NCBI RefSeq assembly: GCF_003148385.1
Contig: NZ_CP029463.1
Span: 1,116,001-1,180,000 of the forward strand
DNA: 64,000 nt
Source: Flavobacterium sediminis
Lineage (GTDB): Bacteria > Bacteroidota > Bacteroidia > Flavobacteriales > Flavobacteriaceae
Direction: 5' to 3'
Shown here: in pieces, positions 1 through 7,690 of the stretch
Position numbering within the stretch: position 1 is the first letter of the stretch
Layout: each line of letters starts with the position of its first letter
Notes under the pieces: generated by a model
The model's input: the letters and a program-made list of their open reading frames with translations, nothing else
Database searches by the model: none
Told to the model about the DNA's origin: nothing
Translations under genes and position numbers: made by a program

Positions 1-118
1 AGAGATAACCCACAAAAAAATACAGGGTATATTGTTGCTGTTTACGAACTGGCAATGCCTGCCAATGTTCGTCCAGCTTATCGAAATACCTATCCATATT
101 TGCTCTTAATTTTTTCAT
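1..118 (-). CDS. traL: TraL-like conjugation protein, N-terminal part (runs off window)
   Basis: The frame opens with ATG at 118 on the minus strand and continues past base 1, so only about 39 residues are visible. The start reads MKKLRANMDRYFDKLDEHW, a short charged N-terminus, then a hydrophobic stretch (YTLYFFVGYL) that should be a membrane segment. That architecture and its place downstream of traK fit TraL (DUF3989), a small inner-membrane protein of CTnDOT-type type IV secretion systems. The identification rests on architecture and gene order. It is separated from traK by a 142-residue gene, which is not the usual spacing. Confidence 0.6.
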   Translation of the reverse strand, partial: MKKLRANMDRYFDKLDEHWQALPVRKQQQYTLYFFVGYL

Positions 119-137
119 AGCCTTACTATTTCTGTTG

Positions 138-566
138 TTATAGCTTGAAACGCTTAGGACTTTTCCCTGCTTTTTGCTTCGGCTCATCGTTGACCAATGC
201 GACCGCTTCAACTGCTTTGGGTACGGATATTATAGACAGGTTTGTCAGCTCCGACTTTTTCAGCAGTTGCCCAAAAGCGTCCGTCTTTATTACGTCCATT
301 CTGTTAAGAGAGAATTTGCCGTTCAGGTATTTTACCCACATATTGCATTCTACACGAGGCTTATTTTCTCCCGACCATTGCAGGTAGCCAGTCAATAACA
401 AGTCCTGCTTAGGCAGGCTGTCTGCACCTTTTTGGCAGTTTTCAAGATATTCGCTGATGCTATCTTTTAGCTTTCCAGCATACGCACCCTGCGTATGGAA
501 ATAGCCGTTGTATCCTTTTTCAGTAAGGATTTTTGCGAATGTGTTTAAATCTGATAATGCTTCCAT
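138..566 (-). CDS. Conserved tra-operon protein of unknown function, 142 aa
   Basis: A soluble, basic protein with no signal peptide or membrane segment. It starts MEALSDLNTFAKIL and ends in a lysine-rich tail (KQKAGKSPKRFKL). It is packed between traK (11 bp downstream of its stop) and the next tra gene (about 20 bp), so it is part of the tra transcript. I do not recognise a domain. The aromatic and charged central part (QWSGENKPRVECNMWVKYL) looks like a small beta-rich domain, but that is only an impression. It could be an accessory factor of the transfer apparatus or a passenger gene. Confidence 0.6.
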   Translation of the reverse strand: MEALSDLNTFAKILTEKGYNGYFHTQGAYAGKLKDSISEYLENCQKGADSLPKQDLLLTGYLQWSGENKPRVECNMWVKYLNGKFSLNRMDVIKTDAFGQLLKKSELTNLSIISVPKAVEAVALVNDEPKQKAGKSPKRFKL

Positions 567-576
567 AAGATTTGTT

Positions 577-1200
577 TTAGCGTTCGATAACTTCGATATC
601 CCTGTTTTCTACGACTGCAAACTTTTCGATATTGAAACCCTGCGGGTTGTTGTCTGAGCGAACAGAGTTCACGAGATAGCAAGAGGTAATCAGATTACGC
701 TTGGTTACATTGCTCGAACGAATGATGAATTGTTTGGCATAGGTTCGCACCGCATACGGATAGTTATCGAAATTGCACACAACACTATCCACCTCTATGC
801 GTTGTTGTACGTTCCCCGAAATAATACGACTGTAGTAACCCTTTTCCGTTAAATCTTTGTAATAATCAAAAGCACTTTTGTCTGCAAGGTTAAAAGCCCT
901 GCTCATATTGCTTTCGATGGCGTTCTTATCGGGAGCGAGCGTAAAGAATAGTTCGTGAAAACGTCTGACGTGTTCCCTCGCCTCAACCGGGCGGTTGATG
1001 CTTGCATCCTGGGATAAAGCAAGCATTAAAGATTTACCGTTATCCAGTACATAAATTTTTTGGCGTTGTTCTTCTGCAAAGCGGTAGGACTGCCATACGG
1101 CATATCCTACCACGCCAATGCAGAGAACCGCAAACACAATGGCATACAAACGTATCTGCCTAAAGCTGTTTTCGATATTTCTTAGCGTTTTAAATTCCAT
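577..1200 (-). CDS. traK: Conjugative transposon protein TraK (VirB8-like)
   Basis: 207 residues. There is a short cytoplasmic N-terminus, one membrane anchor around residues 17-37 (LYAIVFAVLCIGVVGYAVW) and a periplasmic domain. This is the topology of VirB8-type assembly factors, and length and context match TraK of Bacteroidota conjugative transposons. The motif-like segment PVEAREHVRRFHELFF is typical of the family. It lies 19 bp downstream of traJ in the same operon. In the family it nucleates the inner-membrane complex of the type IV secretion channel. The frame is intact. Confidence 0.9.
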   Translation of the reverse strand: MEFKTLRNIENSFRQIRLYAIVFAVLCIGVVGYAVWQSYRFAEEQRQKIYVLDNGKSLMLALSQDASINRPVEAREHVRRFHELFFTLAPDKNAIESNMSRAFNLADKSAFDYYKDLTEKGYYSRIISGNVQQRIEVDSVVCNFDNYPYAVRTYAKQFIIRSSNVTKRNLITSCYLVNSVRSDNNPQGFNIEKFAVVENRDIEVIER

Positions 1201-1219
1201 TTTTTTAATGATTAATTGT

Positions 1220-2215
1220 TTATTTGTTCATTAGCTTTCCGCCAATATTTCCAACCGTAGAACCCGCACCAGCTCCGGCGATGTTTCCGGTTTTCATTGC
1301 AGCTTGATTTACATTTCGGGTAAAGTTTCCTGCGCCTCCGGCTTGGATTACCCAACCTGTTACGGTCGGTATCGTGAAGTACCCGATGATGCCTATAATC
1401 ATAAAAATGATGTACACCGTATTGCTGGTATCGGGAATGAAGGTGGGGTCAGCCAGCATTGCTATATCCCTTTCCAATATGAGAGATTGTATTCTTGCCA
1501 ACATCGAGCTGAACAAATCCGAAACGGGAAGCCACAGGTAAACACTAACATATCGGGTCAGCCATTGCGTGAGCGTGGACTGAAAACCATCCCATACGCT
1601 TATCGCAAAGGCTATCGGCCCGAGTATGGATAAGACTATGAGGAAAAATGTTCGTATGGTATCAATAACCAAAGCAGCCGCCTGAAAAAGTATTTCCAGC
1701 AAATTGCGGAACCAATCTTTTATGGCTTTTTCTATCTTGTAGGCTTGCCTGTCCATATACATTCCCGCCATTGTTCCAATGTCGGAGGGCGACCAGCCCA
1801 ATTCGTCCAGCTTTTTATCAAACTCTTCATCTGATACCATATAAGCGGTTTCGGGATTTCTGACCATTGCCTCGTATTCCAATTGGTCTTTCTGCTGTTG
1901 GAGCTTATTCAGGTCAAGCACCTGGTCTTCAAGTATGGCGTGTGTTCCTGTAACCACCGGACTTAATACCGCATTGATAGTTCCTAATACTATAGTTGGG
2001 AAAAACATAATGCAAAGCCCCAAAGCGAATGGACGTAACAGCGGGAACATATCAATAGGTTCGGCACGGCTTAACGCCTGCCAAACCTTTAATGCCACAT
2101 AGAACAACGCACCCAATCCCGCAAGACCTTTAGCCACTGCCGCCATATCTCCGGCAAGTGGCATCATATCATCATAGAGTGAACGTAAGAGTTCGTGAAG
2201 ATTATCCCATTCCAT
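1220..2215 (-). CDS. traJ: Conjugative transposon protein TraJ (VirB6/TrbL-like)
   Basis: 331 residues of polytopic inner-membrane protein. Hydrophobic segments are visible near residues 20-45, 60-90, 175-215 and 265-290, with a long loop between about 90 and 170. The C-terminus is Gly/Ala-rich (GNIAGAGAGSTVGNIGG), as in TrbL/VirB6-like channel proteins. It follows traI by 2 bp and precedes traK by 19 bp. In the family it forms part of the inner-membrane translocation channel. The frame is intact and the length is normal for TraJ. Confidence 0.9.
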   Translation of the reverse strand: MEWDNLHELLRSLYDDMMPLAGDMAAVAKGLAGLGALFYVALKVWQALSRAEPIDMFPLLRPFALGLCIMFFPTIVLGTINAVLSPVVTGTHAILEDQVLDLNKLQQQKDQLEYEAMVRNPETAYMVSDEEFDKKLDELGWSPSDIGTMAGMYMDRQAYKIEKAIKDWFRNLLEILFQAAALVIDTIRTFFLIVLSILGPIAFAISVWDGFQSTLTQWLTRYVSVYLWLPVSDLFSSMLARIQSLILERDIAMLADPTFIPDTSNTVYIIFMIIGIIGYFTIPTVTGWVIQAGGAGNFTRNVNQAAMKTGNIAGAGAGSTVGNIGGKLMNK

Positions 2216-2217
2216 TT

Positions 2218-2850
2218 TTACCAGTATTTTTGGTTAGCAGTTCCATAGAGTTCAAGCACTCTTTTGGCATCATTTTTCTTTTTCGCTCTCAGGTAGCTGA
2301 CAGAAATATTCTTATTGGTGTAATAGCGTACAAGGCTATGGTAGTCCTTTACTTCTTTGTACACACGGTCAATAATATCCATACGCTCCTTGTCGTTCAG
2401 AGAAAGGCTTGATGCTGTTACAATCTGTTTGAGTTCTTTCAGCAGTTCTGTACTTTCATTCAGCAACGCTGAATAACCGTTGCCGATAGCTACCAATTCC
2501 TGCGGCGAAAAATTGGGGTCGTTCATCATCTTGCCGAAATTTTGCACATACATTTCGGACACATCGCCTACCAGCAAAACCGTTTGCTGTACTTTGCGGG
2601 CATCTTTCACAAGGTTGTTGATGGCTTTAAGCTTGTCGTAGTATTCTTTACCTTGCTCATACACTTTCTTTACCTCGTTGAAGTTCTTAATCACATTACT
2701 CACGGTAGAGGAAGTCTGTACGATTTCGTTTGCACTATTGAGAATACCCGATGCCAGGTTTGTAGGGTCGGTTACTACCCATTGGGCTTTTGCTGACGGT
2801 GCTACGGCAAGCATTAGTGCCGTACACACCAGATACAATACTTTTTTCAT
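2218..2850 (-). CDS. traI: DUF4141 conjugation protein (TraI of CTnDOT type)
   Basis: 210 residues with a clear Sec signal peptide (MKKVLYLVCTALMLAVAPSAKAQ), then an alpha-helical periplasmic domain beginning WVVTDPTNLASGILNSANEI. The helical pattern with NEIVQTSSTVSNVIKNFNEVKKVYEQGKEYYDKL resembles VirB5-like proteins and is typical of DUF4141. It sits between traG and traJ in the standard order. The reading frame is intact, and the start is the only ATG before the signal peptide. Confidence 0.85.
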   Translation of the reverse strand: MKKVLYLVCTALMLAVAPSAKAQWVVTDPTNLASGILNSANEIVQTSSTVSNVIKNFNEVKKVYEQGKEYYDKLKAINNLVKDARKVQQTVLLVGDVSEMYVQNFGKMMNDPNFSPQELVAIGNGYSALLNESTELLKELKQIVTASSLSLNDKERMDIIDRVYKEVKDYHSLVRYYTNKNISVSYLRAKKKNDAKRVLELYGTANQKYW

Positions 2851-2877
2851 TGTTTCTGAATTTTAAATTGTTAATGA

Positions 2878-5382
2878 CTATTGATTTGCCTTGTCACGCC
2901 TTTGCATAGAGATATGCTTGATGGCGAGTTCGACGTTACCGTCCAGCTCTTGGGCGAGCTGCATCACTTCCATTTTTTCGGTTTCTTCAGTGGTGTAGGC
3001 TAAGTATTCTTCGAGACTTACTTCGGTGGCATAGACTGCCGAGTTCGTACCACCTAAACCTATCCACACTTCTTTGTAAAGCCGTGAAGCGTCGTTGTTC
3101 ATATTGATGGAAAGCACCTGACCTTTTTCTTTATCTGTAAGTCCCAACATTGCCTGTATATCATCAAACTTGTTCATATACTTGCGTTGGTCTAATAGGA
3201 TTTTACAGTCGGAATTATTGATGATACTTTCTTTGACAATGGGCGACTGGATGATGTCGTCAACCTCCTGCGTTACGATAATTGCTTCTCCAAAAAACTT
3301 CCTTACAGTTTTAAATAGGTACTTGATGTATTCAGCCATACCTTCTTTGGCAATCGCTTTCCACGCTTCTTCAATCAGAATGAGCTTTCGGATACCTTTA
3401 AGTCGCCTCATCTTGTTGATGAAGACTTCCATAATGATGATGGTAACTATAGGAAAGAGGATTTTGTGGTCTTTAATTGCATCAATTTCAAACACAATAA
3501 AGCGTTTGGAAAGCAGGTCTAACTGCTTATCGGAGTTCAACAGATAATCGTACTCGCCACCTTTGTAGTAGGGTTCGAGAACGTTTAAAAAATTGGCGAT
3601 GTCAAAGTCTTTTTCCCTTACCTGTTTTTCTTCGAGTACCTTACGGTAGTCGCCTTTTACATACTCATAGAAACCATTGAATGACGGATAAACATCGTCC
3701 TGTTTGATACGTTCGATGTAACCGCTTACAGCATTTGACAATGCTACTTCTTCCGAACGGGTTGGCGGTTCATCGTCACGCTTCCAAAGCGTAAGTATCA
3801 AGGTCTTGATACTTTCACGCTTTTCGATGTCGAAAACACCATCGTCCGTATAGAAAGGATTAAAGGCAATCGGGTTGTCTTCAGTATAAGTGAAGTAAAC
3901 GCCGTCTTCGCCTCTGGTCTTTCCTTTGATAAGTTCGCACAAACCCTGATAGGAATTACCTGTATCTACGAGCAGAACGTGAGCGCCCTGCTCGTAATAT
4001 TGTCTTACCATATGGTTTGTGAAGAACGATTTTCCCGAACCAGATGGCCCCAAAATAAATTTGTTGCGGTTCGTGATAATCCCACGTTTCATTGGCAAAT
4101 CCGATATATCCAAATGGATAGGCTTTCCGGTCAAGCGGTCAGCCATTTTAATGCCGAACGGAGAGGGCGAATTATGGTAGTTGGTTTCTTCCGTGAAGAA
4201 GCACAAAGCAGGTTCGATAAAAGTGTAAAAACTTTCCTCACTCGGAAAATCGCCAGCATTGCCCGGCATTCCTGCCCAATACAAAGTGGCTACGTCCGTA
4301 GTGTTGTGTCTGGGCTTACACTCCATTAGTGCCAACGCACTACCGCAATCGTTCTTCAACTGTTTCAATTCGGCAGGGTCTTCCGACCACGCCATAATGT
4401 TGAAGTGCGCCCTTATGGAAGACAGCCCGAAGCTGTGGGCTTCGTTCAGGTACTTTTCTATCCACTCTTTGTTGATTTGGTTAGCCCTGCTATACCTTGC
4501 CAGCGAGTGCATATTCCTTGCGGACTTTTCAAACTTTTGCAGGTTGTCTTCGCTGTTATCTAAAAACAAATATTGGTTGTAGATATGGTTACAGCTAAGG
4601 AGTAGTCCCACAGGAGCGGCGAACGATAAACGGCAATCGCTCCGGTCGGTAGATAGTTTTTCAAAACGGGTATCAGCCGATACCGTTCCAGGCAAATCGT
4701 CCGTATCGGACAAAGTGTGCAGGCTCAATCTTTTGTTCCCTATACGGACTTCTTCTGTTCCGAGTGCGATGTCCTGCATCGGTGTTCCGCTTTCCCTTGA
4801 CAGGGTTAGGTATTGTTCCAACAATCCCTGCTTTTCGTCTGTTCCGATAATGTCGTCTTCAGTAAGGCGTTGCAGGGTTATGAAACCACTATCGTTCACG
4901 ATACGCTCAAATTGAGCGACTGCCTCCATAAAACGGTGTATCGTTTCCTTGTTCCTGATTTCCTTTGGTATCAGCGTACCTTTGCAAAGCGAACTGAAGT
5001 TGCTTTGCATACGCATTCTTTCCTTTGTGGTCTTGGTAAGGAACAGGTAACAATAATGGTTAAGGAATGGTCGCTCATTAAAATGGCGTTGGTAGGATTT
5101 AGCCAAAAAACTTTGGTCTTCCTTTGCTAAATCGGGAGCGTAGCTTTCCTTGATGTACCAATCCTGTTTATGGATAACCGTAAAATCGGGCAAAGTTTTG
5201 ATAGCCTTGTGCCAGGCGGAATGAATGGCTTCATATTCCGCAGAAGCTACCGTAAACAGTTCCGGCAAACGCACTTCAAAGCAGGCAGTAATGTCTGCAT
5301 CTTTGGAAAGGATGCAGTTGTTTTCTACTGCCAACAAAGGAAATTTGTTTTCCAGCGTTGTTGTCTTTGAAACGTTTCTCAT
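2878..5382 (-). CDS. traG: TraG conjugative ATPase (VirB4 family)
   Basis: 834 residues, the energy-providing ATPase of the type IV secretion system. Walker A is LGPSGSGKSFF near residue 444, and Walker B is in KLILIEEAWKAIA near residue 668. The N-terminal half carries the VirB4 N-domain. The later RKFFGEAIIVTQEVDDIIQSP stretch is the usual C-terminal AAA core of this family. It overlaps the end of traF by 4 bp (stop/start overlap), indicating translational coupling. It is full length, with no disruption. Confidence 0.95.
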   Translation of the reverse strand: MRNVSKTTTLENKFPLLAVENNCILSKDADITACFEVRLPELFTVASAEYEAIHSAWHKAIKTLPDFTVIHKQDWYIKESYAPDLAKEDQSFLAKSYQRHFNERPFLNHYCYLFLTKTTKERMRMQSNFSSLCKGTLIPKEIRNKETIHRFMEAVAQFERIVNDSGFITLQRLTEDDIIGTDEKQGLLEQYLTLSRESGTPMQDIALGTEEVRIGNKRLSLHTLSDTDDLPGTVSADTRFEKLSTDRSDCRLSFAAPVGLLLSCNHIYNQYLFLDNSEDNLQKFEKSARNMHSLARYSRANQINKEWIEKYLNEAHSFGLSSIRAHFNIMAWSEDPAELKQLKNDCGSALALMECKPRHNTTDVATLYWAGMPGNAGDFPSEESFYTFIEPALCFFTEETNYHNSPSPFGIKMADRLTGKPIHLDISDLPMKRGIITNRNKFILGPSGSGKSFFTNHMVRQYYEQGAHVLLVDTGNSYQGLCELIKGKTRGEDGVYFTYTEDNPIAFNPFYTDDGVFDIEKRESIKTLILTLWKRDDEPPTRSEEVALSNAVSGYIERIKQDDVYPSFNGFYEYVKGDYRKVLEEKQVREKDFDIANFLNVLEPYYKGGEYDYLLNSDKQLDLLSKRFIVFEIDAIKDHKILFPIVTIIIMEVFINKMRRLKGIRKLILIEEAWKAIAKEGMAEYIKYLFKTVRKFFGEAIIVTQEVDDIIQSPIVKESIINNSDCKILLDQRKYMNKFDDIQAMLGLTDKEKGQVLSINMNNDASRLYKEVWIGLGGTNSAVYATEVSLEEYLAYTTEETEKMEVMQLAQELDGNVELAIKHISMQRRDKANQ

Positions 5383-5711
5383 AGGGCATTCGATTTAGGA
5401 GTGAATTTTAAATAGCGGTGTACAGGCTTGCGACAAATGATGTATCGGGGATGTCTTTTATTTGCCCCGATTTTCATTAGCCCGTGTTCACCATACTTCC
5501 TGTTGAGTGAAAAGGTCTGCCACACAATAAGCGAAGCACCGCCTGCTCCGAGGAACAGGCAGATGTAGGAGTTTACGCCTGCCATATACAGTATCATCAC
5601 AAGGATGAGCGTACCGAGCAGTCCGCCAGCGAAGATGAACAGGTATTGTGCCTTTAGCCCTTTAAATTCCACTGTTCTGCCAATGCCTTTGTTTATGTTG
5701 TAACTGTTCAT
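5379..5711 (-). CDS. traF: DUF4133 conjugation protein TraF (VirB3-like)
   Basis: I start this gene at the internal ATG (5711, MNSYNINKGIGRTVEFKG) because the upstream part of the open frame overlaps traE. It is 110 residues with two close membrane segments (YLFIFAGGLLGTLILVMILYMAG and SYICLFLGAGGASLIVW), followed by a basic tail. Size and topology match DUF4133/TraF, the VirB3-like partner of the VirB4 ATPase. The gene lies between traE and traG and overlaps traG by 4 bp. Confidence 0.88.
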   Translation of the reverse strand: MNSYNINKGIGRTVEFKGLKAQYLFIFAGGLLGTLILVMILYMAGVNSYICLFLGAGGASLIVWQTFSLNRKYGEHGLMKIGANKRHPRYIICRKPVHRYLKFTPKSNAL

Positions 5712-5722
5712 AAAGCAAAGGA

Positions 5723-6028
5723 TTAAAGGAAGAATGAACGCAGGATGGTAGCCGCTACGATTAAGAAGATACACGCACCGAACCAGCTTGCCGCAGTCTT
5801 CGATGTGTCAGGGTCGCCACTACTGAATTTGTTGTACACCTTAACACCTCCGATTAACCCCACGACCGCACCGATGGCGTAAATTAATTGGGTTGCGGGG
5901 TCGAAATAAGACGTTACCATTTGGGTAGCCTCGTTGATGCCTGCCGAGCCGTTTCCCTGTGCAAACACACCAATTGCTGACAGCATAGCCGCTGCCGTCA
6001 GCAAAACTTTTTTTCTTTGTTTTTCCAT
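5723..6028 (-). CDS. traE: DUF4134 conjugation protein TraE (pilin/VirB2-like)
   Basis: 101 residues. There is a signal peptide (MEKQRKKVLLTAAAMLSAIGVFAQG), then two hydrophobic segments (LIYAIGAVVGLIGGVKVY and FGACIFLIVAATILRSFFL). This is the prepilin-like architecture of DUF4134/TraE. It begins the part of the tra operon left of the defence island, so it cannot share an undivided transcript with traD without reading through the antisense island. A conserved element (core at 6131-6143) and a TTTG box (about 6087) lie upstream. Confidence 0.9.
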   Translation of the reverse strand: MEKQRKKVLLTAAAMLSAIGVFAQGNGSAGINEATQMVTSYFDPATQLIYAIGAVVGLIGGVKVYNKFSSGDPDTSKTAASWFGACIFLIVAATILRSFFL

Positions 6029-6119
6029 AATTGAAACACATTAATTTGTTACTGTTTATCCCGCACCTTGCGAGTTTTCGGGACAAATGTCTTATGGAAA
6101 AAGAGGTGTTATAAGAATG

Positions 6120-6145
6120 TGGCAGTCAAAGGAAGTGTTTGGCTG
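6120..6145 (-). promoter_or_regulatory. ICE-wide upstream element, copy ahead of traE
   Basis: Read toward traE, this contains the core GCCAAACACTTCC followed by TTTGACTGCCA. The same core G(C/A)CAAA(C/T)ACTGCC recurs upstream of the mob region, mobC, DUF1896, DUF3945 and the first excisionase-like gene. A TTTG box lies about 44 bp further downstream, near 6087. Probably an operator or activator site of the element's transfer genes (inference). Confidence 0.5.
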
Positions 6146-6217
6146 TGAGTGGCTTTTGGGGTGGAAATCTTTAGGGCAGAAGCACTAATAACCAGATGCT
6201 TTTTATGCAATTAACAG

Positions 6218-6248
6218 TTGGTTCAATGCAACTTTTAAATTACATTTG
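6218..6248 (+). promoter_or_regulatory. Promoter of the ABC-3C island
   Basis: A perfect Bacteroidota-type -7 box TACATTTG is at 6241-6248, with TTGG at 6218-6221 as the -33 element and a spacer of about 20 bp. The XRE gene ATG follows at 6286. TACATTTGTACA around the -7 box is nearly palindromic and could be the XRE operator. Confidence 0.6.
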
Positions 6249-6285
6249 TACATTCATAATAAAGTTAATTTTAATCATTTTTGAG

Positions 6286-6501
6286 ATGAAGATATCAGGC
6301 AGACATATTGGAGAAATGCTGAAGGAAGCCAGAGAACAAAGGCAATTAACTCAAGAACAATTAGCTCAAAAAGTAGGTAAGAAAAGGAGTTATATTTCTA
6401 AGGTCGAAACTGATTATGGAAATAATATCAAACTTCAAACCCTTAAAGAGATAGTAGAAAAAGGATTTGACGGTACGGTTAAAATTAATTTGGAACTCTG
6501 A
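6286..6501 (+). CDS. XRE-family HTH regulator of the defence island
   Basis: 71 residues from ATG 6286 (MKISGRHIGEMLKEAREQRQ). The residues upstream in the open frame are hydrophobic nonsense containing the promoter, so they were excluded. A Cro/CI-type helix-turn-helix is clear: LTQEQLAQKVGKKRSYISKVE. There is no toxin gene upstream, so it is unlikely to be a HigA antitoxin. It heads the plus-strand island and ends 7 bp before the next gene, so it probably represses or tunes this operon by binding near the promoter at 6218-6248. Confidence 0.85.
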   Translation: MKISGRHIGEMLKEAREQRQLTQEQLAQKVGKKRSYISKVETDYGNNIKLQTLKEIVEKGFDGTVKINLEL

Positions 6502-6508
6502 TTTGTAT

Positions 6509-7404
6509 ATGGATAAATTATTAAAGAATGCTTTTAAAATGCAAATTCAATCCAAAGAAGGATTTGAGTTCGAAGAATTTATTGATGAACTGTTTCTTTT
6601 GAAATATGGCGTCGATAACTATACGCCCATCAGAAGGAATAAGGATAAAGGCAATGACGGTACTATTTTACCCGAACAAAAAATATTGGCTTGTTACGCA
6701 CCAAGAAAATATAACAAAACTGATTTTGAAACGAAAGTTTTAGGGGCAACAAACAAAGAAGGAGATTTTGAAAAATATCAGAAAAACTGGAAAGACAAAT
6801 TTCCAAATTGGGAAATGTATGTAAATCACGAAGTATCGCCGGAGCAGTTTACGTTAATTCAGGATTTGGACGGTAATACTTCGATAAAGGGCATAGACCA
6901 AATCCTTTCAACTATTGATGAGCTTGTATCAAGTAAAAAGCGAAAACTTGCAGCCTATTTGGGTATTGAAAACTTCTTTATTCAGGACTATATTCAAGAC
7001 ATCATTAACGATTTGTTGAATGCTTCCAGTGAAGAAGATAAGGCTTTGCATTTTGACAGAAAATCATTAGTTCCCCTCAACAGAAAATTGAACTCAATTT
7101 TGCGCAGGAAGATTGGGACGGGATGAACTCGGAAATGGTATTGGTTATGGAGGAATTTAATACAATTACCAATATACTTTCGGGGTATAATGACGATGAA
7201 ATCAATACGCTGAAAAGAAGGATTATAAACGATTACAATAAACTTTCAGGAAGTTTTAAGGAGAGGTTATATAATCTGACTGACCAATATACAACGGCAT
7301 ATGGAAACATTAAAGACGATGAATATGTGAAATGCGTAAAATCTATTCTGCTGTATATGTTTGAACAGTGTTTAATAGGTAGAAAAACAGAAAATGAACT
7401 ATGA
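6509..7404 (+). CDS. ABC-3C effector/C-terminal-domain protein (frame broken near 7075)
   Basis: Two open frames (6509-7126 and 7123-7404) join into one gene of about 298 residues if one C is restored in the CCCC run around 7073-7077. The joined sequence then reads SLVPPQQKIELNFAQEDWD across the break, which is far more protein-like than the broken ends. N-terminal residues 10-65 resemble a restriction-endonuclease fold (FEEFIDELFLLKYG, then KGNDG near 46 and ACYAP near 61, with CYAP in the place of the usual QxK). The C-terminal half, with KIELNF and a helical YNDDEINTLKRRIINDY segment, looks like the conserved CTD of ABC-3C systems. Its stop overlaps the start of the next gene (ATGA). Assignment as ABC-3C comes from neighbours plus this pattern. 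Confidence 0.65.
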
Positions 7405-7690
7405 TATTACCACAGCCGGAAAGCAATCTTAAAACCAACCTTATGGTATTGGGGCGGATATTATAAGTATTATGGGCAATTCTCCATTTAAAAACAAATA
7501 TGCCATCGTTGATGATATAATGAATAAGTTTTTAAACAGGGATAAAGATAGAACGCCCGACCTTTTTCTATATGCTTTGACATTTTTGCATACGATTGGT
7601 AGTATTGAGAAAAAAGGGTATAAAATCAAATTAGTGAAGAAGGAAATCCAAGAGGAAAATCAAACAAGTTTATTCGACAATGTTAATTAA
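7401..7690 (+). CDS. ABC-3C middle component, MC6-like (frame broken near 7452)
   Basis: The ATG at 7401 overlaps the previous stop. The frame reads MILPQPESNLKTNLMVLG and then breaks at TTGGGGCGG (about 7448-7455). Restoring one G gives LGADIISIMGNSPFKNKYA and continues to the stop at 7690, for 96 residues. The opening MILP..., a VLGADII segment, then a winged-helix-like LFLYALTFLHTIGSIEKKG fit the small MC6 middle component that links effector and ATPase in ABC-3C systems. It overlaps the DUF2326 ATPase gene by 11 bp. Confidence 0.65.

Noticed and set aside
6286..6501. HigA-type antitoxin
   Set aside because: No HigB-like toxin upstream or downstream; the gene heads a multi-gene operon.
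7441..7629. Minus-strand open frame inside the MC6-like gene
   Set aside because: Antisense to a gene supported by operon overlap and family pattern; no start context.
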